A stretch of DNA of 64,000 nt, taken from assembly GCA_013397115.1 (NCBI GenBank), contig VWZW01002569.1, forward strand, positions 2,347,645 to 2,411,644. The letters run 5' to 3'. The stretch comes from Edolisoma coerulescens. Taxonomy: Eukaryota; Chordata; Aves; Passeriformes; Campephagidae. The notes under the pieces are model-generated. The model saw only the letters and a list, made by a program, of their open reading frames with translations, made no database searches and was not told where the DNA came from. Both the position numbers and the translations under genes were made by a program. The stretch's first letter is position 1; every line of letters begins with the position of its first letter. This document shows, in pieces, positions 25,540-35,560 of this stretch.

Positions 25540-28115
25540 TGGCCTGAATTTGCCTCACTTCACTTTCCAGCCGATGGTCTTATTAGTCACTGTACCTTTG
25601 TCTGCCAGACTGAAAAGCCCTGTATTACCTACATCTTTTCCTTGTGGAGGTACTTACAGGCTATGATCAAGTCACTGTTAACCTTCTCTCTTGGAAGCTG
25701 CTTTCTCTATTAGCTATCCTTTAATTATTCTCAGAGCTCCTCTCTGAACCCACACCAATTTTTTTTACAACCTTCTTAATTTTGAGCACTGGATCTGGAA
25801 ATAGGACCCCAACAAGCACAGCCCAGCACCAAGAATGGTGGCAATAGCCCACTCCCTATTTCTTTTTTTTTATACCAGCAGAAACTGATTTAGCCTTCTG
25901 GCCCTAGTGCCATGCTGGGAGGTCATGCTCAGGTGACTTTCGTCCTGGCCACAAATACAAATACCATTTCCAAAATTTTCTACTTCAAGCAGAGCTCTCC
26001 TGGAAGTGCAAACTGCATGCTCTGTTCCCAAACTGGTCATTTCACATTCAGTCATCCCAAAACACTTCTGCTTTGACCAGGTCCAGCATTTTCTCTCTCT
26101 AGCAATAGCTGTCTCCAAATCATTGTGTCAGCTGTTAGGAACCCCATCTCTGATCCTCAAATTATTGCTAAAAATGGGAAACAGCAAGAAAGCAAAAGAC
26201 CCCCAGGGAACATACCTTCTTGATGGAAACTCCCTGTTTACAATCAGATTTGGACGCACCATTGAATTCACTTTCAATCTGTTTATTCTGTGACATTGAA
26301 TTTATAACATTCTGATTTGTTATTCAAGATATGTGATCCTGTATGCAATAGTGCTGGAATTTTATTACACTGCAAATGCTATTACTTCTATAAACCAAAG
26401 CTGTAATCACATTAAAATTTATCCTGAGCTAGTCTGACAATATTCTTCTATAAATAATTATTAATGACATTTTCTTCCTTTAAATGATTATTAATCTGGT
26501 CCATATATGCTCTTCCATTACTTTGTCAAGAGTGCTACCCAGCAGTTTTGATTACTTGAGGTATCTCTTCTGCTTTTTCTAAATATGAATGCATCTGGTT
26601 TTTTCCTGAAATCTTCCTATTTCCCAGAATTTACTGAAATTCAGCATTAATGATCCATCATGCTTCTTAGCTCATAGCCTGAAACTCTCAAACATGATAG
26701 TATGAAAAGGACTATTTTGGTAACTGTAATTTAACACCATCTTTAGGCACTGTGAAAGAGTGGCTTATTTTTTTATTATTGCATGACTTAAATATACTAT
26801 CTGTTTTCTTTTCTCTTCCTCCAGTCAGGATATAGAAAAGTTTATTGAATATTTCCCTCTCTTACTGACATTTCTGCCATGTCTAACTCATTAGTGAAAA
26901 CTTTTATTGAGATCCCTTTTGCTCTTTAGATACTCAAAAACTCCTTCCACTGCCTTACATTCTGCTGGCTATAGCTTTCCCTTTGTAACCTTTTTCTTTC
27001 CTCACCAATTTTCCTAATTTCATAATTTATCCTTACTGCTATTCACTTTTACTTTTTCCAAATACTGGTTTTTAATTGCTATGAATGCTTTCTCTTCCCT
27101 TATGCACCTGGTTGGTTTTAAACCTTCTTTCTTGACTTTATGTTTTTAGCACTTGGATAATTTATAAAAAACTATAAAATAATTCGGATCTTCTAAGTTG
27201 ACTCATATCTTAACTATACTATTTTTGTGGAATGGGACCCTTAGAAACTCTAAGTAAATTCATTGCTAATGTGAACTTTATGTTGTTTGCATAAACAGAC
27301 ATAGTCAATCCAAGCCTGGACAGCTACTGACTTCTACTTCTCAGCTCAGCTTCTGTCTGTTAAGATGAGGCCAAATCCCATTGGCCTCAACAAATGATTG
27401 ACAACAAATTGTCATGTGTTGGTTGTCACCCTTTCTGAGCTAGAATATTGTCATCTATAATTTTGCAGAATTTCAAGGGTATTTTAGTACTTGGCGGCGT
27501 GAGACTTCCAACACGTGTCATTCAGACTGAAATCCTCCACAAGAGCACAGCTTTTCTTCTCCTACACCTGATGGAAGGGTGTTTAGGCAGCCAGTCATCC
27601 TGCTCTCTAGTGTGATTTGGCAGTCAGCATTAGGCAACAGCAGCTCCCCATCTTCTGCTTTATGTTTTGAAACAGCAGCCCATAAGCATTTAAGAGTACT
27701 TGGCAGTGATTCAGAGGCAGCTGTTGCTATTTCGAATGTAGACTGCCTTTCTCTGTTCTTTTATGCAAATTCCATCAGCCCTTGAATAAAAGTTTCGTAC
27801 CACTGATTTTAACATTCCAGTCATGTCAATTTTCTTTCCGGTGGCTTGTAATACCAAGTGGAGTGTGTGTGCACTAATCAGCGAGCAAGTCCCTTTCCTT
27901 TTGCTTATTACTGGGATACTTGCAATCCTGGAAGCAATTAGAGATTTTTCTTCAGGTGTCTGGCACCTTGATTAGTTTTGTTCTGGGTATCTTGATTTTC
28001 CTGCTTTCTCTTTCCTCTGCCAGCTTGTCTTTTTGTTGTTGTGTAGTTCAATATCTTTCAGACCAGCCTAAACAGCCCATATCTCAAAAAGCTAGTTCCC
28101 ATCTGCTATGATTAC
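25540..28115 (-). mobile_element. Ancient CR1/L3-clade LINE relic, about 2.6 kb
   Basis: Several blocks match my memory of old amniote CR1/L3-like elements, all in the same orientation and in the right order. On the plus strand these are GATCAAGTCACTGTTAACC (25672) and CTCCTCTCTGAACCCACACC (25738), near the element's 3' end. Next come the region equivalent to the GVPQGS motif and CCCTGTTTACAATCAG (about 26196-26250), then a TTAATGATCCA block (about 26648), CAAAAACTCCTTCCACTGCC (26935), and CACCTGGTTGGTTTTAAACC (about 27105). The endonuclease side follows with AATATTGTCATCTATAATTT (27445) and CATTCAGACTGAAATCCTCC (27519). The coding strand is minus. Frames are destroyed by stops and indels, so this is a fossil, long inactive. 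The exact ends are approximate. Confidence 0.8.
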
Positions 28116-28801
28116 TTCTGAGACTAGTTAACCAGCCCTTCCTCTCCACAAGAGAGACAAAAATTCCCTTAAACAAAAACAGTCTGCCCAGTGCCATTTA
28201 CCTCACCAGCAGCTCACTTCTGGAGAGCATTTGGGTGCATCTTCACTCTGTCTATGGTGTCTGGAGCTATGCAGTCCTGGGTCACAAATGCTAGGCATGG
28301 CAGAGGCAACAGGTCTGAGGGGGTGAGAGCATTCCCTGGTGGTACATTCTCTTCTGCAGACAACAAATCCACCCAGACCCACTCTAATATTGCTTTTTTG
28401 AAAGAAGAGTGAAACTTTGCACCTTCTGATTTCATAAAAGTATAGGACTTCATGCCTTGGCCATCAAGAACTTCTGCCATTTTGGGTTTCCTCTTACATC
28501 ACTGTTTTGGCTGGATTAGGGACATGAGAATGTGGGGGGAAACCAGGGTTCAGCTGATACAGATGGGCACCAGACTTCTCAGAGCCCTCAGAGAGCAGTT
28601 AAGGGACCACAAGTTCATTCCTTGACAAACAGGCTCTCCATGTGGGTGCTTGCCAGCAGGATCTCTGGTTCCTCAGTGGGGGTCTTTGGGAATATCACAT
28701 GCTGAGATGCTGGGTTGCCCTCTGGGATTTAGGCTGTTCAAGTCCTCCCTAAACATATGATTTAATTTCAGACAAATATAGCTAGGAAATAGGCTCAATT
28801 C

Positions 28802-28825
28802 CCTCACTTTCCTCACTTTCCTCAC
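28802..28825. repeat. Short tandem repeat, CCTCACTTT unit
   Basis: Two full 9-bp units and a partial third (CCTCAC) lie in tandem. This looks like ordinary replication slippage. Confidence 0.8.
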
Positions 28826-30429
28826 AGGAAATTGAAGAGATCAATTAGCAGAAAGACAAAGTTTCGTGTGTATCCAGGCATCTTTATGGCTCAGCTTCTG
28901 TAGGATTAAAGACTGAAATCGTGCTGGTTTTGCAGCCTGACAGGTCACACTGGAGCAATGGTGTTCCGTTCCTTGGCAAGTATGTGTGGAGCACAGCAGG
29001 TCTAAGTGAGACCTTCCTCAGAGTGTAAGTTTTCTTCCTTCTTTGTTCACCTACCCAGCAGTCAGCCTGTAACTTAAGATAAGTACTTTTATTTGTTTTC
29101 ATTATGCTATTTATCCATTTAGCATCATGCCATACAACCTTCTGTGTGCCACACTGAGAATCATTGGGCTTTACTGCTCATCACTGACTTTCCTGCCAAG
29201 CAGAGTTAAATACCAAATTCTTTTTGCCCTCTCTGTTTTTTTATTTTATTTTTTTCCAGACATTGATTATATCAGTAGAGTGAAGGAAAGTATTACAGGG
29301 AGAGACAGTGTTGTAAGAGAGGCATAAATTTGTGCTGTCAGTTTTAATGCATCATTTGTTGACTCTGTATATTTTATGTGGCCCGGAAATAGTTTTTGCA
29401 TATCTTGTGCATCTTCTGTTTTATCCTGAATTGAGATGTTGGAGTTTCATGTTCTTTATTGAGTTTGGACGCCTTTCTTTGATTCTTGGGACAGATACTA
29501 GTTTCCCAGGTCTGACATTTGCAAGGAGTCTGTGGAATGGCTAATTCTTCCTTCCAACAGGACCTTTTCTATAGTATTTGATGAGATGATGTCATGGTTT
29601 CACCCCTGCTGTCAACCAAGCATCGTGCAGCCTTTCACTCCAAATGTCCCCCTTCTTCTTCTTCTTTCACTCCTAATCAGCCTCTGAAGAGGTCCTCAAA
29701 AATTGCCAATGCCAACTACACTGCAAGTTGTCATGGAGGAGTATTGGGAACAGTTAAAACCTGGGAGTTCCCAGGTGCACCCACAGCCCCATACTAGCCA
29801 CTGCAAAGAAAACCAGCCCCAGCCAAAACCAGAGATGATCGTAATAATGTTGTTTCACCTTTAAAATTGTGTTTAGTAATTTCTTCCCAGAAACTGCGCA
29901 GCACAGCCAGCTCTTGAGCAGAGAATAGGTGATTTTGCAGTCTAAAGACTGACAAAACCTGCTTGTCACACACACACAGACAGATCCCTTTAATCATTAA
30001 AAACTGCTGCACTGTCTCTTTTTAAATAGGGAATAGGGACTGGGACAGGGTTAGGCTTCAGGAAGTGAACCATGGAAGTGATTTTTCCCCAAGTAATGTT
30101 AAAACCTCAGCAAAAAGATGTTGGGGGGTGGGGGAAAGGGAGAGGAAGCACAACACCTTTTTCTCTTTCAATTTTTTGGAGAGTAACTAGAACTACTATT
30201 GGGAAAAAAAATTAGTGTATCCTGTTGACCACTGCTAGCAATGTTGAATATTGCCTGCATGACCCTAACTCTGTGCCAGCAGATAGAGCCAACACTAAGG
30301 TGCTGGCACCATGTCCTATAGAGCCAGCATGCACCAGCTGATGGCCATCAGGGCTTAGAGTCCTTCACAGAGATAAACAGCAATGCTGTGTCCTATGTGC
30401 ACTTTCAAGGTGGTCTAGTCAGGGTTTTA

Positions 30430-30510
30430 ACATAATAATTTTACAGAAAGAGGAACTGAGGCAAGAATATACAGAGTTTTCTGCAGTTTATGCAATGGAG
30501 CCAAAAATAT
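30430..30510 (-). mobile_element. MIR/CORE-SINE-like tail (ancient), minus
   Basis: ACATAATAATTTTACAG, followed by AAAGAGGAACTGAGGCAAGA, resembles the reverse complement of the MIR 3' part (consensus like ATAATTTTACAGATGAGGAAACTGAGGCA). The remaining 30 bases are diverged. It is a probable old SINE remnant. Confidence 0.55.
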
Positions 30511-32119
30511 CCCTTTAATTTCCCAAGTTCCCTAAAGATGGTTAAATTACACTCCTTCATATTTGTACTGTTCAAATACCAAAACAGAGTCATCTCTGCA
30601 CTGGGGCAATGGGACAGAGCTGCACAGGCTAGCTTAGAAGCACCAGATCAGATTTCCTGTTAAACGTCTATTTCCATGTTTGCCAACAGTCATGATGCTT
30701 TGACATGAGCACCAAGACCAGTCCAGGCATTCTAGCTCCTGGAAAACAAGGCAAGCATTTGGAAAGCAAATGGTGGGACAAATTAGGTTGAACTGACACC
30801 TACAAGAGTATCTTTGAATTTTTTTTTTTCTGGAACTGACTGAGAAATTGTATGTTTACCCTTAATGGAATAAACAAACACAAGAAACTTCTGGGGGATG
30901 CAGCTCACAAAATTACCATGAGACAGAAATTCAGAAAGTTGTTTCTACTGTACTTACAGTGCCCAAGTGGAGAGCTGTTGACTGTGGTAACACAGCTTAA
31001 CAGACATCATATAAAAACTGGTTTCTAAGTCATCATAGGCAGAGGAAATATATTATTCCCTTTCAGGAAAAGGCTAGTAGGAGAGGAGGAATGATTTTCG
31101 TTTGCATTTCAGACCAACTATTTGGATCATGCAAGTGCTGCTATACAGATTCTGTTGGCTGAATCTTGCACAAGCACATGTAGGGGAAGCTGCCTGCAGG
31201 ATAGATATCCTGGTGACAGAGAAAAATTTCAGAAATTGATTTTGGTTTGTCTTGATTTCTAACAGGAAGACCTTGAGAAGATATCTTGAAATGCTCATCA
31301 GCTGAAATGCGAAGGAGGAGGGAAATGTGTAGCATTTATGCCTGAAAAGGCAAAGCAAGAGAATCGTGGATGTCAGCTGTGGACACTGTGGACTACCTTT
31401 TGTCATCCTTTGAAACATATGAGCAGCTGCTACATGTATGGACATCCAGGTAACCCAAGAAGAGAAGCAAATCGCGGGACTGAATGAACACAGTAGAAAC
31501 CCATCTCCAGCAGAGGCTGGAGTATAAGGGCTGGAGACAAGACAACCAGTCCCTAATTCCTCCTGTCCTTTTAATGCACTGTCTGATTCTGTAGAGGTTA
31601 ATACCAGAACTCCACAGACACCTAAATTCTCACTTTCACCACTAATCTGGAATCTAGCAAAACCTCACAAATCCATGGTTGGGTTTCCGCTGTAATTAAT
31701 AGGAACACAAAGAAGTTCAGTGTGAGTGTTGTACATGTCGCTCAGAATTTAGAAATTTAAAATTAGGTAACTTGGAAGTTTTCTTGGTTCTCACAATCCT
31801 TTGAAGCAACTAAACAAGATGTGCATTACCAACAAAACAAGAAACAATGTGGGAGGAAAGAAAACATATTATCTATGTAAATGAAAAAAAAATACAACAC
31901 TGAAATGACCATCCATTATAGTTCACTGTTTGCAGACACACTTACAAAATAAATTCTCATTAGAAGGGAAAAAAAAAAAGGAGGGAGAAGTGGAATAATT
32001 GCCATTATGTGTCTGAGAGAGTGTTTTTCCATTAGCTGCAATTAATACAGTAATAGTAAATGAAAATAATTTCCCATTTTGTACTTATTGTGAGGAAACA
32101 TTAAAGAGAAAAAGAAAAG

Positions 32120-32540
32120 ATAAGTGAAATGAAAAAAAAGCAAAGCATAATAATTAATATATTGATGATTAGGCATCATCTCTGGCCTGATCGATCATCC
32201 TGAGGTTTCGGTTTTATTTAATTAGCACATGGTAATTTCATACAGAATCCCAATGTGCCGATGAGAACTGGCATGTGAAGACATTGACCTTCTGCTCACA
32301 TATGCAACATCTTCTTACAGTGCTAACAGCCTATATGCATCAATGCTAAAAGGCTTCTCTCTCACAGGAGAGCCCCTCTATCGGGGGGATATCATTACCG
32401 CCTACAGCAAGATCAGAGTTTGGCTCTTTTTGGTGCATAGGAGTCTGGGGAGCAAAAGGGAAATTGGGTTTGCCAGAATAATAATTGGGTGCTATGAGAT
32501 TATGGAGTGCTGCCATAAACTGAAAATGAACAGACAAGTT
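32120..32540. promoter_or_regulatory. Candidate conserved non-coding element A
   Basis: The block contains TGATGATTAGGCATCA (32164-32179; TGATG and CATCA are inverted), the perfect palindrome TGATCGATCA (32188-32197), TTTAATTAGC (near 32216) and an E-box-like CACATG. It retains CpGs at 32196, 32208, 32382 and 32399. Such homeodomain/TALE-type motif density without repeats or coding potential is typical of deeply conserved developmental enhancers. Conservation itself cannot be seen from one sequence. Confidence 0.4.
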
Positions 32541-33129
32541 TCTTTTCGTTTGTTTTATTAAATGCCATTATTGTTATTTATTATGTTCTTGGTCATCAAT
32601 TTTCTCTGAGCTGCTAACAAAGTGTCACATAAATCCAGCCTGTCCCTTTCTGACCCTTATAACATCAAGCAATTTTCCTCATTCACCCTTAATTTGAGGT
32701 ATAAACTAGTGTGAAAACATGCTTTTTATTAAATGGCAAGTTTTCCACTAAATACATTTCTTTTACAGTAGAAAGCAACTGCATAAGAAATAAATATCTC
32801 AGTCAGACCTCCTGCATTCTTCTCCCAATATATAAGCAAAAAAATATGTATGTGTTCCATTTGCCAATTGCAAAATAATAATAATGTTTGATGGGCAAAA
32901 ACTCAGCTGTCAGGAGAGAAGACAGACGATTCTGCTTCTTGAATGCTATTGACTTCATGGGGCCAATAAAACAACTTGCAAATAAAAGAAAGAGGAACTG
33001 ATTCATGTCCTAAGATTGTGTGACGTAGCTTTTTTCTGTTTGTATAATGTTGTGATTAAATATGGTGGAGCCCTAGGGAGTGAATTTTTTATTTGAAGGT
33101 TAAGCCAATATTAGCAAAAAATAAAATAA

Positions 33130-33335
33130 AATTAATCAAATGGCCCAGAGCATCACAGCCACAGTTGATTCCAAGAATGTTTGGCTACAAAATGAGCAAC
33201 TGACTAATTGTGTAAATGCTGTTAATTAGCTGTGCAGAGCCCCTAACTGGGCTATTCCCTGTAACTAATAAGAAATCAATTAGCTAATGAAGTGGCCATT
33301 AAATGGTATGCTAATCTTAGCTGGGATATTTTTAA
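33130..33335. promoter_or_regulatory. Candidate conserved non-coding element B
   Basis: Several homeodomain-type sites lie within about 130 bp: GTTAATTAGC, CAATTAGCTAATG, and CCATTAAATGG, which is a near palindrome. ACTAATTG and TGCTAATC are also present. There is no open frame and no repeat. This motif spacing resembles vertebrate forebrain or limb enhancer cores in general, but no specific one is recognised. Confidence 0.45.
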
Positions 33336-33339
33336 TGTT

Positions 33340-33370
33340 TCTTCTTCTTCTTCTTTTTTTTCTTCTTTAT
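33340..33370. repeat. (TTC)n / T-rich simple repeat
   Basis: CTTCTTCTTCTTC runs into a poly-T and another TCTTC. It is low-complexity pyrimidine DNA. Confidence 0.85.
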
Positions 33371-33479
33371 GATCCTTCCTAATTGCCACTGCCATACGGA
33401 GCTCACAGCTTTCAGCATGTCTAATGAAACATCATTATATCATAACTGGCATTCTTGGAAGAGTTAGTGGCAAACCTGC

Positions 33480-33725
33480 TTCCCAATTATTTTTAATTGC
33501 CAGACATACTCATAACTGGGCCTTCTACCAAGTAGTTCAGATCCCTGCACTGTCATGTAATATACCCAAAGATTGTGTTTTCTTTTCTTTGCATATGCAG
33601 CATGAGGGTAGCGTTGGCCGCAATGACGGATGCGCATAACACCCTAAACAAGGAACCTGGGTGGCTGCCTTTGCTGTTCCTGTGATTGGAGCCTGCGTAG
33701 ACCCAGCATTACACTCTCGCTGAAC
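33480..33725. promoter_or_regulatory. Candidate conserved non-coding element C, CpG-retaining
   Basis: Bases 33610-33715 keep about six CpGs (GTAGCG, GGCCGC, GACGG, ATGCGC, CTGCGT, TCTCGC) in a region where CpG is otherwise nearly absent. A TTTTAATTGCC homeodomain-type site and GCATATGCAG lie just upstream. There is no meaningful frame. CpG retention without an island suggests constraint or low germline methylation. Confidence 0.35.
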
Positions 33726-34294
33726 AGCAAAAGCTAGACAAATCTAGTTGAGGTTTTACCTTTATTTGAAAACTTCCAGTGCCCAGTAAACATTATGCTC
33801 CACCAACGATTCAGGATGCTTGTGCCAAAACACTGCATTTTAGCAATAATTATTAGGACTGGCAATTGGGAAATGTGAATGTCTTCAGTGATTCCCACAG
33901 ATTCTGTCACTTTCTAAGAATTCAATATCACTATTTATTTATATCTATAAATTCTGACTTTGAGAAGGCATAAAATGTATCTTTAGGTGTCATGGCTGCA
34001 AAATCAGTGTGTCCTGTTTAACAGAGCCTGCTATAAGAGGATGGAGGCAAGAATAAGTTCCAGTTTTTAAAACACTCCTGCAGAGTTTTTATTTACCAAG
34101 CCGGCATCTATCTGGTAACGCCATCATATTTAAACCCTGAATCTCAATGAACTTCCCTAAATCTACTCACGCTGAAGTAGGTTATGTGTCAGGATTAGAC
34201 GGGCTCCTCCCCACCCCCCACAATACAATAGTCCTCAGGACATCTGTGCACAAAATACATGCTTTTTAAAAGAATGTTTTCAAAAGAGAATCTT

Positions 34295-34295
34295 G

Positions 34296-34327
<32 letters not shown>

Positions 34328-34373
34328 CCCCTCGCTTGCTCTCTCTCTCTCTTTCTCTCTCTCTCCTCCCTCC
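34295..34373. repeat. (CT)n microsatellite, about 80 bp
   Basis: CT repeats are interrupted by CCCCTCGCTTG and TTT. The strand is almost wholly pyrimidine, so it is a likely H-DNA former and polymorphic. The Ser/Leu-rich and Arg/Glu-rich frames through it are artefacts of the repeat. Confidence 0.95.
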
Positions 34374-35380
34374 TTTTTTGGATAACATGCAAATTGAATT
34401 GGTTAATTCTGCACCCAAGTTTCAGGAAATCTGCCACCAGCAGCTGCCAGTGTTTCAGATGTCAGGAGGATGCAGATACACTGTGACATTTTGTTCATTA
34501 AATAAACAAACCAGGTTCAGGCTAACAACATTAGGTAGAAAGCCCCATCAATTCTTGTACATTTAGTTCACGTAATAGGAAGTGACAATTGTTCCTTAGC
34601 TTCATAAGCACTATATTGAAGAACAAAAGGAAAAAGCATACATAATGTGGCAACAGCAACAACAGTTGCCATAAAACCCTGCAAGGTTGATTTAGATTAA
34701 TGAGGCACATAACTTTTTGCCCAAGGCTACTTAAAACAAATATGGCTGCAAACATGGCTACTAGGGAAGAGAAAAAAAATTCAGTATTTTTCTTCCTCTT
34801 ATCTACCATTTTGGTCTTAGTTATTTGATTTGACTATGGAATAAGAAAACTAATCCGGCAATAGCCCCTCTGTAGCAGAACAAAAAAAAAGTGTACTATA
34901 CAGTAGTATAAAAATAAAAAGAAGACACAAAAAATTCCCACTTTTGTACATTTCAGTGGCATATTTTCTTAAAAAAATGTTAACTAGTACATTGACCTTA
35001 TATTGAAATGGTAGATATACTAAAAACTAACACTAAAAGCCGTATGTCTTTTCCATTGTTACAAAGCAATCTACCTAAAATACCAACATTTCTGGCTTTT
35101 GCATCAATAAAATGTATTCTGGCTTCTGCATCTAGGAATGCAATCTATATTAAATCGTCAAGATAACAGGTACAATTTGTCAGCTCTACATCATGTAACA
35201 TAAAAATCACCAAAACTGCAAATTCAGTAATACCAAACAAAACAAACCAAAAAAAGTACGTTGCCAAAGAGGAAGAGTGGCCTATCTGAAAATGAGACTT
35301 GGGTATTATAGATAAGGCTGTCAGTCAGACTTAGACTGAAAGGTACAGACAATAGAAAAAAATCCTCACACATTAATATG
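34374..35380. other. AT-rich non-coding sequence
   Basis: The stretch is AT-rich with several poly-A runs and no frame above about 92 codons. Nothing else is recognised. Confidence 0.55.
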
Positions 35381-35560
35381 TATAGCGCCATGATGTGGCT
35401 TTTAATATTCCAAAGGGACTTCAGCAACTCCATGGGAAAAAAAGCGCCAAACCTGAGACTGGCTCGTGTAAATCCTTGCCAACAGCAGCAGTCCCGCTGG
35501 AGGATGTGTTACGTGGACAGGCGAACAGTCGCGCTTTCCTCACATATCCACTTGTCCCCA
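35380..35560. promoter_or_regulatory. CpG-retaining block, candidate regulatory element D
   Basis: About nine CpGs occur in 180 bp (TAGCGCC, AAGCGCC, CTCGTG, CCCGCT, TACGTG, GGCGAA, GTCGCGC), a clear excess over neighbours. A 153-codon frame (35395-35856) runs through it, but I see no domain and its length is within chance expectation. It could be a regulatory element, a relic of a GC-rich mobile element, or an orphan CpG cluster. Confidence 0.35.

Larger units (their letters stand above)
28116..32119. other. Non-coding sequence, no gene seen
   Basis: This is unique sequence between the LINE relic and the conserved-looking cluster. It holds a short tandem repeat at 28802-28825 and a MIR-like tail at 30430-30510. 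Poly-A and purine-rich runs occur near 30820 and 31970. The longest frame (minus, 31074-31445, 123 codons) has no recognisable feature. Confidence 0.55.
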
